Source: Clostridium sp. AM34-11AC
GTDB lineage: Bacteria > Bacillota > Clostridia > Lachnospirales > Lachnospiraceae
NCBI RefSeq assembly: GCF_003435375.1
Contig: NZ_QWGL01000047.1
Location: 1 to 14,956, forward strand
Reading direction: 5' to 3'
Length of the DNA: 14,956 nt
Part shown: in pieces, positions 1 to 6,047 of the stretch
How the letters are laid out: each line of letters starts with the position of its first letter
Numbering within the stretch: the first letter of the stretch is position 1
The notes under the pieces: generated by a model
Told to the model about the DNA's origin: nothing
The model's database searches: none
What the model saw: the letters and a program-made list of their open reading frames with translations, nothing else
Translations under genes and position numbers: made by a program

Positions 1-2
1 TT

Positions 3-62
3 CTAAAACAGAATGGCGACCGCTGAGCTCCGTAAAATGCAGATTGGAACAATTTGCGGCAT
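3..62 (-). pseudogene. Possible remnant of a Phd/YefM-type antitoxin gene
   Basis: A 19-codon minus-strand frame begins at an ATG preceded by AAAGGAGG with 7 bases of spacing, and ends at TAG. It reads MPQIVPICILRSSAVAILF. The opening MPQIxPIxxLRSS resembles the N-terminus of Phd/YefM antitoxins (typically MPxIxPIxDLRNT), then the similarity stops and the frame terminates, as expected after a frameshift. The strong ribosome binding site and promoter suggest that a functional gene once started here. No toxin gene can be seen because the window ends. The assignment rests on about 12 residues and is tentative; it could instead be a genuine short peptide. Confidence 0.35.
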
Positions 63-87
63 AAAAGCACCTCCTTTATGTAGTTTA

Positions 88-116
88 ATTGTACCATAAT
101 TATACCATGTATGCAA
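88..116 (-). promoter_or_regulatory. Sigma-70-type promoter for the antitoxin-like remnant
   Basis: On the minus strand, TTGCAT (111-116) and TACAAT (88-93) are separated by exactly 17 bases. The -10 lies 26 bases upstream of the ATG at 62 and its AAAGGAGG site. It overlaps a TGTACC-N3-ATTATACC string that recurs at 753-769. Confidence 0.5.
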
Positions 117-307
117 TTTTATATTATTTCATTGGGTATGTGATAAACTTCCATTGTTCATTTGGAACGCCTCCTCTGGTTTTGAGTTTGGCTTGCGACA
201 TCATATTGCAGGAGGCTTTATTTAGTTGTCCTCACCGACTGCACTTATTCCATTCTCCCAAGAACAGCTGAAAGCTTAAGTTTTTCATTTAGATGTAGAG
301 AAAAATT

Positions 308-584
308 GTTTCAACTCACAATCCACAAGAAGGCTGACTTTGAGGGCGGCAGAAAAGGCGATTACCTGATTTTTGTTTTAACTCACAGCCCCGCAAGGGG
401 GCTGACGATTCAGCGTTCCTATACCAAGCCAAAGTGTTCATTACAATACGACGAATAATTTCGACACAAAGCAAACAATCTCAGTTACTTTTTTGAAAAC
501 AAAAAAGCGACTGAATAAATCAATCGCCTTTTTACATAAGCAAATATATAATAATGTTTTTCAACTCACAGACTTTCATCTGAC
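308..584. CRISPR. Degenerate type I-C-like CRISPR repeats (relic array)
   Basis: Three related units share GTTT(T)(C/T)AACTCACA at one end and CTGAC at the other: 308-338 (31 nt), 375-406 (32 nt) and 556-584 (29 nt). The middle unit has a strong internal hairpin, CAGCCCC / GGGGGCTG, and the third keeps only CAGA / TCTG. The first two flank a 36-nt unique segment, the normal spacer length for type I-C arrays. Clostridial I-C repeats read in this orientation begin GTTTCAACTCAC and end GAC, which is the basis for the call. A very weak fourth copy may lie near 434-465. The units are diverged from one another and no cas gene is present, so this is at most a decayed array tail. Confidence 0.35.
500..533 (+). 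terminator. Rho-independent terminator-like hairpin
   Basis: GCGACTGA (507-514) pairs with TCAATCGC (520-527) with one mismatch around ATAAA. An A-run precedes and a T-run (529-533) follows, so it could act in both directions. It lies between CRISPR-like units and serves no recognisable gene. Confidence 0.45.
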
Positions 585-586
585 AA

Positions 587-628
587 TTAACAAAGGGTGC
601 AGAAATATATTCCCGCATCCTCTGTTAA
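587..628. repeat. 14-bp imperfect inverted repeat
   Basis: Arms 587-600 (TTAACAAAGGGTGC) and 615-628 (GCATCCTCTGTTAA) pair except for one G-T and one A-C position, with a 14-base loop. There is no gene on either side. It may be the end of a lost mobile element or a folded transcript. Confidence 0.35.
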
Positions 629-701
629 CAATAGTATTTTATTCAAACTCTTTTTCGGGTTTGATTTTTCATATTAATCTAATGTTATCAGGCGTTGAAA
701 T

Positions 702-718
702 CGTATCATTTTGATACG
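702..718 (+). terminator. Short perfect palindrome with T-run
   Basis: CGTATCA (702-708) and TGATACG (712-718) flank a TTT loop, and TTTTT follows on the plus strand. It could be a minimal terminator or a dimeric operator. It lies 63 bases beyond the stop of the membrane protein gene. The rest of 628-780 shows no supportable gene. Confidence 0.3.
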
Positions 719-780
719 TTTTTACATCTCGTCAATGTGGTTTCTAAACTACTGTACCCAAATTATACCCAGCACCATTT

Positions 781-1905
781 TTAATAGTCTTTTTCCATAC
801 TGTCTTTTGCAAAAATATATTCTTTATTCTCTACAGATAATGAATTAAGCAAAAAAGCACTTTTACCATCTTGATGTACTGTTATTGAAACACAATACTC
901 ACCCGATTCATTTATTACTTCTTTCAAATCAAACATATATTTCCAATGTAAACATTCACTGTTTATTAATATTCCTTCTGCCACCTTTTCACCTTCAACT
1001 TCATTATTAACGTACTTATCTTCTCGTGCAAACAACAATTTTTCCTTTTCAACAGACTCTGTGTAAATTTTTTCTCCATCCATATTCCATATTTCTATAT
1101 CCAGTCCATTATAGTTTTCTGCTGATGTATTACAAATTTCCACTATACCATCAGCATTATAACTTACACTAATTGTTGCTTTATTATTCACAATAAATAT
1201 AGCACTTATAGCAAAACATAATAATGCTACAAACATCCATTCTGCAATTTTTCCTCCTACCTTCAGAAAAATTCTCTTAATTTCCTCTTTACTCTTATGT
1301 TTTACCCATTGCACAACAAGAACAATTCCAACAACTGCACACAGACAAGAAACCAAAATCCCACTCCATTTTTGACTCTCCTCTCCATAAATTGCAGATA
1401 ATGGAATAGATAAAATGAATACAAAAATAATCATTATTGTATATATTCTAAAATCACTTAGTAAGTACATGTATCTGTTGTCTGATTCCTGATCATACTG
1501 CTTATAATTTTGATCCAGCGTATTGTACCTTTTTAGATCACTTATTACATACAACACTATGTCAATAAATATAATAACTGATGTTGATAATGCGAATGAA
1601 AAAAGTGCTTGCAAATACCAATACATTACCCCCTGCTCCGACCACACAGTTAAAGAACTAATCGTCATCTTAAATAAAAAAGCACACAACGTTCCTATCA
1701 CCGCAACAATAGCTATAATTGCTCCTAATCGGGTTGTTCTTCTTTGCTCTTTCTCAGCAGCATCTACCAATATCTCTTGCTGGTTTTCTACCTGATTTTT
1801 ATCAACATCAGCACCCAACACCTCCTGCTGATTTTCTACCTGCATTTTTTGTATTTCTCTTTTTTTCATATTTTTATTTTTCTTCTTGTGTTTCTTTTTT
1901 CTCAT
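781..1905 (-). CDS. Five-helix membrane protein of unknown function
   Basis: This 374-aa protein matches no family I can name. The start is the ATG at 1905 because GGAGGA lies 5 bases upstream; longer in-frame ATGs lack such a site. The first 20 residues are almost all Lys and Arg, followed by a tandem imperfect repeat (QVENQQEVLGADVDK then QVENQQEILVDAAEK, about residues 23-52). Hydrophobic segments lie near residues 60-79, 96-121, 154-173, 182-200 and 223-240. The last ~130 residues are polar and start with a beta-rich stretch. With a basic cytoplasmic N-terminus and five helices, the C-terminal domain would face outside. It is AT-rich like the flanking chromosome and follows the 58-aa gene on the same strand after a hairpin. 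A role as partner or effector in the neighbouring defence locus is only a guess. Confidence 0.75.
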   Translation of the reverse strand: MRKKKHKKKNKNMKKREIQKMQVENQQEVLGADVDKNQVENQQEILVDAAEKEQRRTTRLGAIIAIVAVIGTLCAFLFKMTISSLTVWSEQGVMYWYLQALFSFALSTSVIIFIDIVLYVISDLKRYNTLDQNYKQYDQESDNRYMYLLSDFRIYTIMIIFVFILSIPLSAIYGEESQKWSGILVSCLCAVVGIVLVVQWVKHKSKEEIKRIFLKVGGKIAEWMFVALLCFAISAIFIVNNKATISVSYNADGIVEICNTSAENYNGLDIEIWNMDGEKIYTESVEKEKLLFAREDKYVNNEVEGEKVAEGILINSECLHWKYMFDLKEVINESGEYCVSITVHQDGKSAFLLNSLSVENKEYIFAKDSMEKDY

Positions 1906-1944
1906 ATATTCCTCCATAAGAACAACAGTTTTCATTATAACATA

Positions 1945-1983
1945 GCAAGGAAGCAAAATGACTTTGCCATATTACTTCCTTGC
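1945..1983 (-). terminator. Hairpin between two minus-strand genes
   Basis: GCAAGGAAG (1945-1953) pairs perfectly with CTTCCTTGC (1975-1983). An inner GCAAA / TTTGC pair (1953-1957 and 1963-1967) extends the stem across a 7-base bulge. It lies between the 58-aa gene and the membrane protein gene and could attenuate read-through. There is no strong T-run on the minus strand. Confidence 0.4.
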
Positions 1984-1999
1984 CTGATACTTTACTATA

Positions 2000-2176
2000 T
2001 TACTTCTCTTTTCTTACTCCTTTAAAAGGTGTGTTACTAGATGTTTTTACATCCATGAATTTTCCTGTTTGTGCATCTCGCTTAGTCCATAATCCCGTTG
2101 TCGGATTATATACCTGCGATCTACCTCTAACTGCTCCCACTCGAGAATTATCTCCAACTGGTCTGTTTGTTGCCAT
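2000..2176 (-). CDS. Conserved small basic protein, 58 aa
   Basis: The frame starts at an ATG at 2176 with AGGAGG 9 bases upstream and ends at TAA. The product starts MATNRPVGDNSRVGAVRGRS and ends FKGVRKEK. It is rich in Arg and Lys and has no membrane segment. I recognise this as the kind of short protein (MATNRPVGDN opening, WTKRD...TGxFMD middle, KFKGVRKE end) commonly annotated hypothetical across many bacteria, but I know no function. The strong ribosome binding site and the family-like conservation make it a real gene. It is the downstream partner of another small frame (2195-2314), separated by 18 bases, and precedes the membrane protein gene on the same strand. Its basic character would suit nucleic-acid binding, which is inference. 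Confidence 0.7.
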   Translation of the reverse strand: MATNRPVGDNSRVGAVRGRSQVYNPTTGLWTKRDAQTGKFMDVKTSSNTPFKGVRKEK

Positions 2177-2194
2177 AAAAATAGCCCTCCTATT

Positions 2195-2314
2195 TCATTT
2201 TGATTGTTTGTGTTTTGTTCTGGTTGTCCCACCGCTACTCAACGAAGTCTTAACTCTTACTCTTCTGTTTGATATTGGTTTTGCAGTGACTCTTACTCAA
2301 ATTGTCTTTCCCAT
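2195..2314 (-). pseudogene. Small basic protein gene interrupted by in-frame TGA
   Basis: Reading from the ATG at 2314 gives MGKTI, then a TGA at 2299-2297, then 33 open codons (VRVTAKPISNRRVRVKTSLS, then SGGTTRTKHKQSK) ending at TGA. The post-stop part is a coherent, strongly basic sequence and stays in frame with MGKTI. CGA to TGA is a single C-to-T change, so a nonsense mutation of an approximately 39-aa gene is the simplest reading. It lies 18 bases upstream of the 58-aa gene and was probably co-transcribed. No good ribosome binding site precedes ATG 2314. Alternatives are a downstream non-ATG start or stop-codon readthrough. Confidence 0.45.
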
Positions 2315-2427
2315 TTTCAATACCATACCTTTCTCAGTTGGGAATTATATCTTGAAATAGAAGTACAGTTTCGCTATAATCTATTTGAACTATCAAGATT
2401 CGGAATACCAACTGTGTATCCGATGTT

Positions 2428-2455
2428 GCGGTATTGCTTTGCAGAGCAATACCGC
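2428..2455. terminator. Perfect 11-bp hairpin outside the left end of the element
   Basis: GCGGTATTGCT (2428-2438) and AGCAATACCGC (2445-2455) flank a 6-base loop. AT-rich sequence follows on the plus strand. Without the inserted element this hairpin would lie about 50 bases after the ietS stop, so it may be that operon's original transcript end. A lone TATAAT (minus strand, 2344-2349) lies between it and the small genes but lacks a good -35. Confidence 0.45.
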
Positions 2456-2481
2456 ATTTATATTTAAAGTTCTATTAAGTA

Positions 2482-2501
2482 CAGTTTACAAGGGACTACA
2501 C
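2482..2501 (+). repeat. Left terminal inverted repeat
   Basis: CAGTTTACAAGGGACTACAC matches the reverse complement of 9386-9405 at 19 of 20 positions. Beyond the match the flanks diverge (AGTA outside here, ACCT outside the right end). This marks a probable recombinase binding site at the element end. Confidence 0.75.
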
Positions 2502-2510
2502 AGGGTAGGT

Positions 2511-2540
2511 ATCTGACGGGAGGTGTGCCGCCCGTCAGAT
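2511..2540 (+). terminator. 10-bp hairpin overlapping the recombinase stop codon
   Basis: ATCTGACGGG (2511-2520) and CCCGTCAGAT (2531-2540) form a perfect stem with a 10-base loop. TTTT follows on the plus strand, so it would best stop transcripts entering the element from outside. The recombinase TGA (2537-2535) lies inside the stem. Confidence 0.5.
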
Positions 2541-4046
2541 TTTCCATGTGATATTCAAGCTATCGCTTGTAGCGGCTATGGTAGTGAGCATTAAGTCCAC
2601 CACCCGCCGCTTGTCGTCAAAGGCTACATTCTCCCAAGTGTCGAGGTAGCCGGAAATCTGGCTGACCTGTTCCGGGCTTATGGCTTCCACCGTCAACTCC
2701 GCTATCTGCGCCAGTAGTTCCTGCTTGCGTCCGTCCAGTTCGGCTATCTTCACATTCACATAGGAGAGCAGAACATTGTTTGCGCCCGTCAGACTGTCTA
2801 CCAGCTTTTCAATCTCGCTGTCCACATGAGCAAGCTCCACTTGCAGAGCGGCGATTTTCGGGTTTGCCTTTGCCGCTTTCTTCCTGCCCGTCAGTGTCTT
2901 GTAGCTGTCCAGCTTTTTCACCATCTGCTGATAAGTGACCGCTTCCAGTTCCGAAGTGATGATTTTCCCACAGCCGGGGCAACTCTTGTTATCCAGCCGC
3001 TTTGTGCAACGGAGATATTGCTTGCCGGACGGATTAAAGATACTCATAAGAGCATACCCGCAATTCCCGCATTTGATTTTTCCTGCCAGCCATGTATGAG
3101 TGGCTTTCCGGGCAGACTGGATTTTCATGTTGTTCATCAGCTTCTTGCGGCAGGTCAGCCATACGTCCGAGGGGACAATCCCCTCATGCGGAGCCAGCAC
3201 CAGCATTTGGTCTTTGAGATTTTGCGCCTTGTCCGGCTTTACGTCCCGCCCCTGGTACAGATAGCACCCGTTCATGCCCGTAAAGTCGGCGGCGTCATTG
3301 ACAATGACTGTCCCCTGGCTTTTGAAAAACTCGTACACGTCGAGGTCTGCCTGCACATAGACGGGATTGCGTAACATCTGCGCCAGCGTGGGACGTATCA
3401 GTTTTTTGCCGTTGAACAAAATCCCCTGTTCGGCAAAGTGCCGGGTAATGTCCCCGTATGAAGTCGTCGGCTCGGCGTACATCTCGAACATGAGCCGGAT
3501 ATTCGCCGCTTCCTCCGGGTTTACCACCAGCTTCTTTGTGTTGATACCGTCCATTTTGATAGGCTCTGTGTGGAAGCCATAGGGAGCCTTACCGCCCATT
3601 TTGAAGCCCCGCTGACTGCGGGAGTAATAAGCGTCCGTCACCCGCTTCTGTATCGTTTCCCGTTCAAGCTGGGCGAACACGATACAGATATTCAGCATAG
3701 CCCGCCCCATAGGAGTGGAGGTGTCAAACTTCTCCGTAGAGGAAACAAACTCCACGTTGTACTGCTGGAACAGTTCCATCATGTTTGCAAAGTCCAGAAT
3801 GGAACGGCTGATACGGTCAAGTTTGTAAACAATGACCTTTGCAATCAAGCCTCGCTTGATGTCCCGCACCAATTCTTGAAACTTTGGACGGTCTGTGTTT
3901 TTGCCGCTGTACCCTTTGTCTGTGTATTCCTTGCAGTTACCGCCTTTCAATTCATATTTGCAAAATTCAATCTGGCTTTCAATGGAAATACTGTCTTTTT
4001 TGTCCACCGATTGTCTTGCATAGATTGCGTCTATTCTGTTGTTCAT
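2535..4046 (-). CDS. Large serine site-specific recombinase
   Basis: The 503-aa product should catalyse excision and integration of the element. The N-terminal resolvase domain (about 4-150) has the nucleophile context YARQS with Ser13, YKLDRISRS at 74-82, and LERETIQKRV at 127-136. A recombinase domain follows (about 155-290). A zinc-ribbon has CGNC (326-329), Cys347 and CPGC (356-359). A coiled-coil-prone segment at about 395-455 precedes the C-terminus. Length and domain order are normal for the large serine recombinase family. The start is the ATG at 4046, with AAAAGGAG 7 bases upstream. The gene sits at the left end of the element, as tnpX does in Tn4451-like elements, and has its own promoter at 4094-4122. 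Phage or other element integrases of the same family are the alternative, but the MobV context favours a mobilizable element. Confidence 0.95.
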   Translation of the reverse strand: MNNRIDAIYARQSVDKKDSISIESQIEFCKYELKGGNCKEYTDKGYSGKNTDRPKFQELVRDIKRGLIAKVIVYKLDRISRSILDFANMMELFQQYNVEFVSSTEKFDTSTPMGRAMLNICIVFAQLERETIQKRVTDAYYSRSQRGFKMGGKAPYGFHTEPIKMDGINTKKLVVNPEEAANIRLMFEMYAEPTTSYGDITRHFAEQGILFNGKKLIRPTLAQMLRNPVYVQADLDVYEFFKSQGTVIVNDAADFTGMNGCYLYQGRDVKPDKAQNLKDQMLVLAPHEGIVPSDVWLTCRKKLMNNMKIQSARKATHTWLAGKIKCGNCGYALMSIFNPSGKQYLRCTKRLDNKSCPGCGKIITSELEAVTYQQMVKKLDSYKTLTGRKKAAKANPKIAALQVELAHVDSEIEKLVDSLTGANNVLLSYVNVKIAELDGRKQELLAQIAELTVEAISPEQVSQISGYLDTWENVAFDDKRRVVDLMLTTIAATSDSLNITWKI

Positions 4047-4093
4047 ATTGTCGCTCCTTTTCTTAAAAAAGAAACGGAGCTGCTGACACTATT

Positions 4094-4122
4094 ATTATAC
4101 CGCCAGCAGCCCCGCAAATCAA
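4094..4122 (-). promoter_or_regulatory. Promoter and operator-like palindrome for the recombinase
   Basis: On the minus strand TTGATT (4117-4122) and TATAAT (4094-4099) are 17 bases apart. An inverted repeat, GCTGCTG (4079-4085) and CAGCAGC (4104-4110), straddles the -10, so a bound protein would block the promoter. Autoregulation by the recombinase is possible but unproven. Confidence 0.55.
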
Positions 4123-4140
4123 CGGTGGCTTTGGAAAACC

Positions 4141-4332
4141 TTACGCCCCGGCGCCCTCATTCTGCCGTTTATCGGCATACTTGCGGAACACTTCATAAAG
4201 CTGCTGTTCCAACTCCCGGCGTTTCGCCGCTTCCTGCTCCGGCGTGAACACCGGGGAGAGATTTTCCAGCGTGATTTCCTTTCCCTGAAAAGTTACGACC
4301 TCTGTTTCTTTCTTGTATCTGATATGCTCCAT
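4141..4332 (-). CDS. Small hypothetical protein of the mobilizable element (63 aa)
   Basis: The product starts MEHIRYKKETEVVTFQGKEI. I set the start at the ATG at 4332 because GGGAGG lies 4 bases upstream; an in-frame ATG at 4350 has no such site. It ends at TAA, within 20 bases of the recombinase promoter. The N-terminal half looks beta-rich (VVTFQGKEITLENLSPVF). The C-terminal half is a charged helix (EQEAAKRRELEQQLYEVFRKYADKRQ). I recall similar short proteins beside serine recombinases in gut Firmicutes elements, but no function is known to me. It lies 71 bases after the relaxase gene on the same strand and is probably co-transcribed with it. It could be a recombination directionality factor or an accessory mobilization protein; both are guesses. 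Confidence 0.65.
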   Translation of the reverse strand: MEHIRYKKETEVVTFQGKEITLENLSPVFTPEQEAAKRRELEQQLYEVFRKYADKRQNEGAGA

Positions 4333-4403
4333 AGAACCTCCCATATTCAATTTTCAAGGTACAATGCCGCACAGGGGCGGCGTGAAATTTTGCTTATATT
4401 CAA

Positions 4404-5345
4404 TCACCTTTCCTTTGTGTATCGCTGTTGCCGCTTTACCTCCGCCAGTACGTCCGACGGGATACGGTCAACCAGCCTTTGGATATTCTGCAATTCGCTT
4501 TCCAGCTTCGCCCGTTCCATGCGGTCTTTCATTTTGCCGCTTTCGCTGGCTCTGGCTCTCGCTTCCAGCTTTTGATTTTCTTCCAGCAGGTCATTGATTG
4601 TGACCTTATATTTCTTCAACTGCCCGGAGAAGTTCTCCATTTGCGGAAACCACTTTTTCAGCATGGCAAGGGCTTCCTCTTTCTTTTTTCCGGCGTTGAT
4701 CGGATTGATACCGTCCAGCGTGGCTTCAATCGCCCTCGCCTGTTTGGAGAGGGAAACGGCCTGTTTGAAAAGCCGGGTAGGGATATGCTTCCGGCCTGTC
4801 TTGCTGGCGCTCTCTCCACGCTCCAAGTCGGGATATTTCTCCACCATGTAGGCGTGAAAATCGTCCTGCCACTTCGTCAAATTCGCCCGGTTGCCTATGA
4901 TTTCTTTGGCGCACAGGCGGTTGTCCTTTGTCAGCGGAACAAAAGTCAAATGCAGGTGGGGTGTTTTCTCGTCCATGTGTACCACCGCCGACACGATATT
5001 TTCCCGGCCTACCCGGTCAATGAGGAAATCCGCCGCCCTCTGGAAAAAGGCTTGTATCTCTTTTGGGGACTTGCCCTTGAAAAACTCCGGGCTGGCGGTT
5101 ATGAGCGTATCCACAAACCGGGTGCTGTCTTTGCGTGTCCTGCACCCCGCCTGTTCAATGCGGCTCTGAATGAAATGGTAGTATCTGCCCTCCGGCTTGA
5201 CGATGTGAAAATTGTACTTGCTCCGGCTGGCGTCAATGTCGGGATTGCTGGCGTACTGGTCTTTCTGTCTTTCGTGGTGGGCTTCCAGCGGCCTTGCCGG
5301 GTTGCCCTTATGCTTCTCAAATCGCAAAATTGCGTGCTGTGCCAT
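4404..5345 (-). CDS. mobV: MobV (Mob/Pre) family relaxase
   Basis: The 313-aa product should nick the element's oriT and lead the DNA strand into a recipient. The N-terminal motif EAHHERQ (residues 21-27) aligns with the KHNER motif of pMV158 MobM, whose nucleophile is His22; here that would be His23. DIDASRSKYN (37-46) matches the conserved SRS-N region. The metal-binding motif HMDEKTPHLH lies at 123-132. The C-terminal third is charged and coiled-coil-like (about 245-305). The protein is shorter than plasmid MobV proteins, which often run past 400 residues; the missing part is the C-terminal extension. The start is the ATG at 5345, with AAAGGAG close upstream. The oriT at 9231-9267 matches the pMV158 nic site, which supports the family call. 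Confidence 0.92.
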   Translation of the reverse strand: MAQHAILRFEKHKGNPARPLEAHHERQKDQYASNPDIDASRSKYNFHIVKPEGRYYHFIQSRIEQAGCRTRKDSTRFVDTLITASPEFFKGKSPKEIQAFFQRAADFLIDRVGRENIVSAVVHMDEKTPHLHLTFVPLTKDNRLCAKEIIGNRANLTKWQDDFHAYMVEKYPDLERGESASKTGRKHIPTRLFKQAVSLSKQARAIEATLDGINPINAGKKKEEALAMLKKWFPQMENFSGQLKKYKVTINDLLEENQKLEARARASESGKMKDRMERAKLESELQNIQRLVDRIPSDVLAEVKRQQRYTKER

Positions 5346-5466
5346 AAACTCCTTTCCCCATCCCTTTCCTATCCGGGACTTTTCCAAAGGAAAATCCCGC
5401 CGGAAATATCTCTGATAGGATTGGAATGGAATTGATATAAATAAATCGTTTTAATCTCTGTATTTC

Positions 5467-5494
5467 TATATACCGTCCAGTTTTCGTACTTCAA
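5467..5494 (-). promoter_or_regulatory. Possible promoter for the relaxase
   Basis: On the minus strand TTGAAG (5489-5494) and TATATA (5467-5472) are 16 bases apart, about 120 bases upstream of the relaxase ATG. This would let the relaxase be expressed independently of the repA transcript. Confidence 0.4.
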
Positions 5495-5507
5495 GAGGAT
5501 TGATTAT

Positions 5508-5524
5508 CGTACTCCATGAGTACG
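5508..5524. repeat. Compact 7-bp hairpin after repA
   Basis: CGTACTC (5508-5514) and GAGTACG (5518-5524) flank a CAT loop, 5 bases beyond the repA stop. It may be a transcript end or part of the eroded repA 3' coding region. Confidence 0.35.
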
Positions 5525-5528
5525 GTTT

Positions 5529-5924
5529 TCAGCCCTCCGGCGTACCGGAACCGGATTTCTTGAAGTCAGTGTTTGAAACCGCTTCATAGGATTTTGGGTA
5601 GATACGGTTTGGTTTTCCACAGCCCTGTTTCTGTATCTCCACAAGCCCCGCATACTGTAATTCCCGCAAGGTGTTGACCGCCTTTTGCCGCCCACAGTGG
5701 AGCAGGGCGACCACCTCGCAGATTGGATAATACAGGTAAATGCGCCCGTACTCGTCCGCCCAGCCGTTCTTGCGGGATAACTCCGTCCGGCGCAAGATAA
5801 AGGCGTACAGTATCTTCGCTTCATTGGACAGGGGCGTAAATGTAGGGGCTTCAAAGAGAAAATTCGGGAGCCGGGTGAAGCTGACCGATTTCTCCGGTTG
5901 ATGAATATAAATCGTGTTTGTCAT
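5529..5924 (-). CDS. repA: Replication initiator A, N-terminal domain only (RepA_N)
   Basis: The 131-aa product begins MTNTIYIHQPEKSVSFTRLP and matches the RepA_N winged-helix domain common on Firmicutes plasmids and integrative elements (FLFEAPTFTPLSNEAKILYAF at about 23-43; LLHCGRQKAVNTLRELQYAG at about 74-93; NRIYPKSYEAVSNTDFKK near the end). From memory, full-length element-borne relatives are around 250 aa, with a second domain after this point. Here the frame stops at TGGTTCCGGTACGCCGGAGGGC-equivalent codons SGSGTPEG then TGA, and another frame stays open only briefly. The C-terminal domain therefore appears lost, probably by frameshift and decay. The truncated protein might still bind DNA and regulate. 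No Shine-Dalgarno precedes the ATG at 5924, and the leader is strongly structured. Confidence 0.8.
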   Translation of the reverse strand: MTNTIYIHQPEKSVSFTRLPNFLFEAPTFTPLSNEAKILYAFILRRTELSRKNGWADEYGRIYLYYPICEVVALLHCGRQKAVNTLRELQYAGLVEIQKQGCGKPNRIYPKSYEAVSNTDFKKSGSGTPEG

Positions 5925-5934
5925 AGTGTGCTTT

Positions 5935-6047
5935 GTGGACAGTTAGAACGGCATTTCCGGGGGCAGACGATATTTTATATGACCTGCCCCGGTTCTGCCC
6001 TCTGGAAGCCTTATAAATCAAGGCTTTTTTCCTGCCTAATTGTCCAC
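5935..6047 (-). promoter_or_regulatory. Structured leader (three-way junction) before repA
   Basis: On the minus-strand RNA, a 12-bp closing stem joins 6047-6036 to 5946-5935 (GTGGACAATTAG with CTAACTGTCCAC, one G-U-type pair). Inside it are an AAGCCTT/AAGGCTT hairpin (6006-6026) and a longer hairpin built on GGGGCAG/CTGCCCC (5960-5966 and 5984-5990), with outer AGAA/TTCT pairing. The junction ends 10 bases before the repA ATG, where no Shine-Dalgarno is visible. The upstream gene's TAG stop lies inside the closing stem, so translation of that gene could open it. On the plus strand the inner hairpin is followed by TTTTTT and would be a terminator. Confidence 0.5.

Noticed and set aside
169..216. 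GCCTCCT / AGGAGGC inverted repeat as a terminator
   Set aside because: The arms are only 7 bp and the loop is 34 bases, which is too weak to call.
128..249. Short minus-strand frame ending GGVPNEQWKFITYPMK
   Set aside because: It has about 26 codons after the first ATG, no ribosome binding site and no recognisable similarity; it may be a gene fragment but cannot be supported.
308..584. A functional CRISPR array
   Set aside because: The units are too diverged and irregularly spaced, and no cas gene or uniform repeat set is present, so only a relic is reported.
2826..4247. Plus-strand open frames of 182 and 225 codons
   Set aside because: They lie antisense to the serine recombinase gene, have no ribosome binding sites and resemble no family; GC-rich codon use of the real gene creates them.
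4428..5435. A 335-codon plus-strand open frame
   Set aside because: It is the complement of the MobV relaxase gene, whose motifs are clear on the minus strand.
5924..5941. Second oriT candidate containing TAGTGTG before repA
   Set aside because: Only the first 7 bases of the nic core match; the TTATAC half and the adjacent hairpin are absent.
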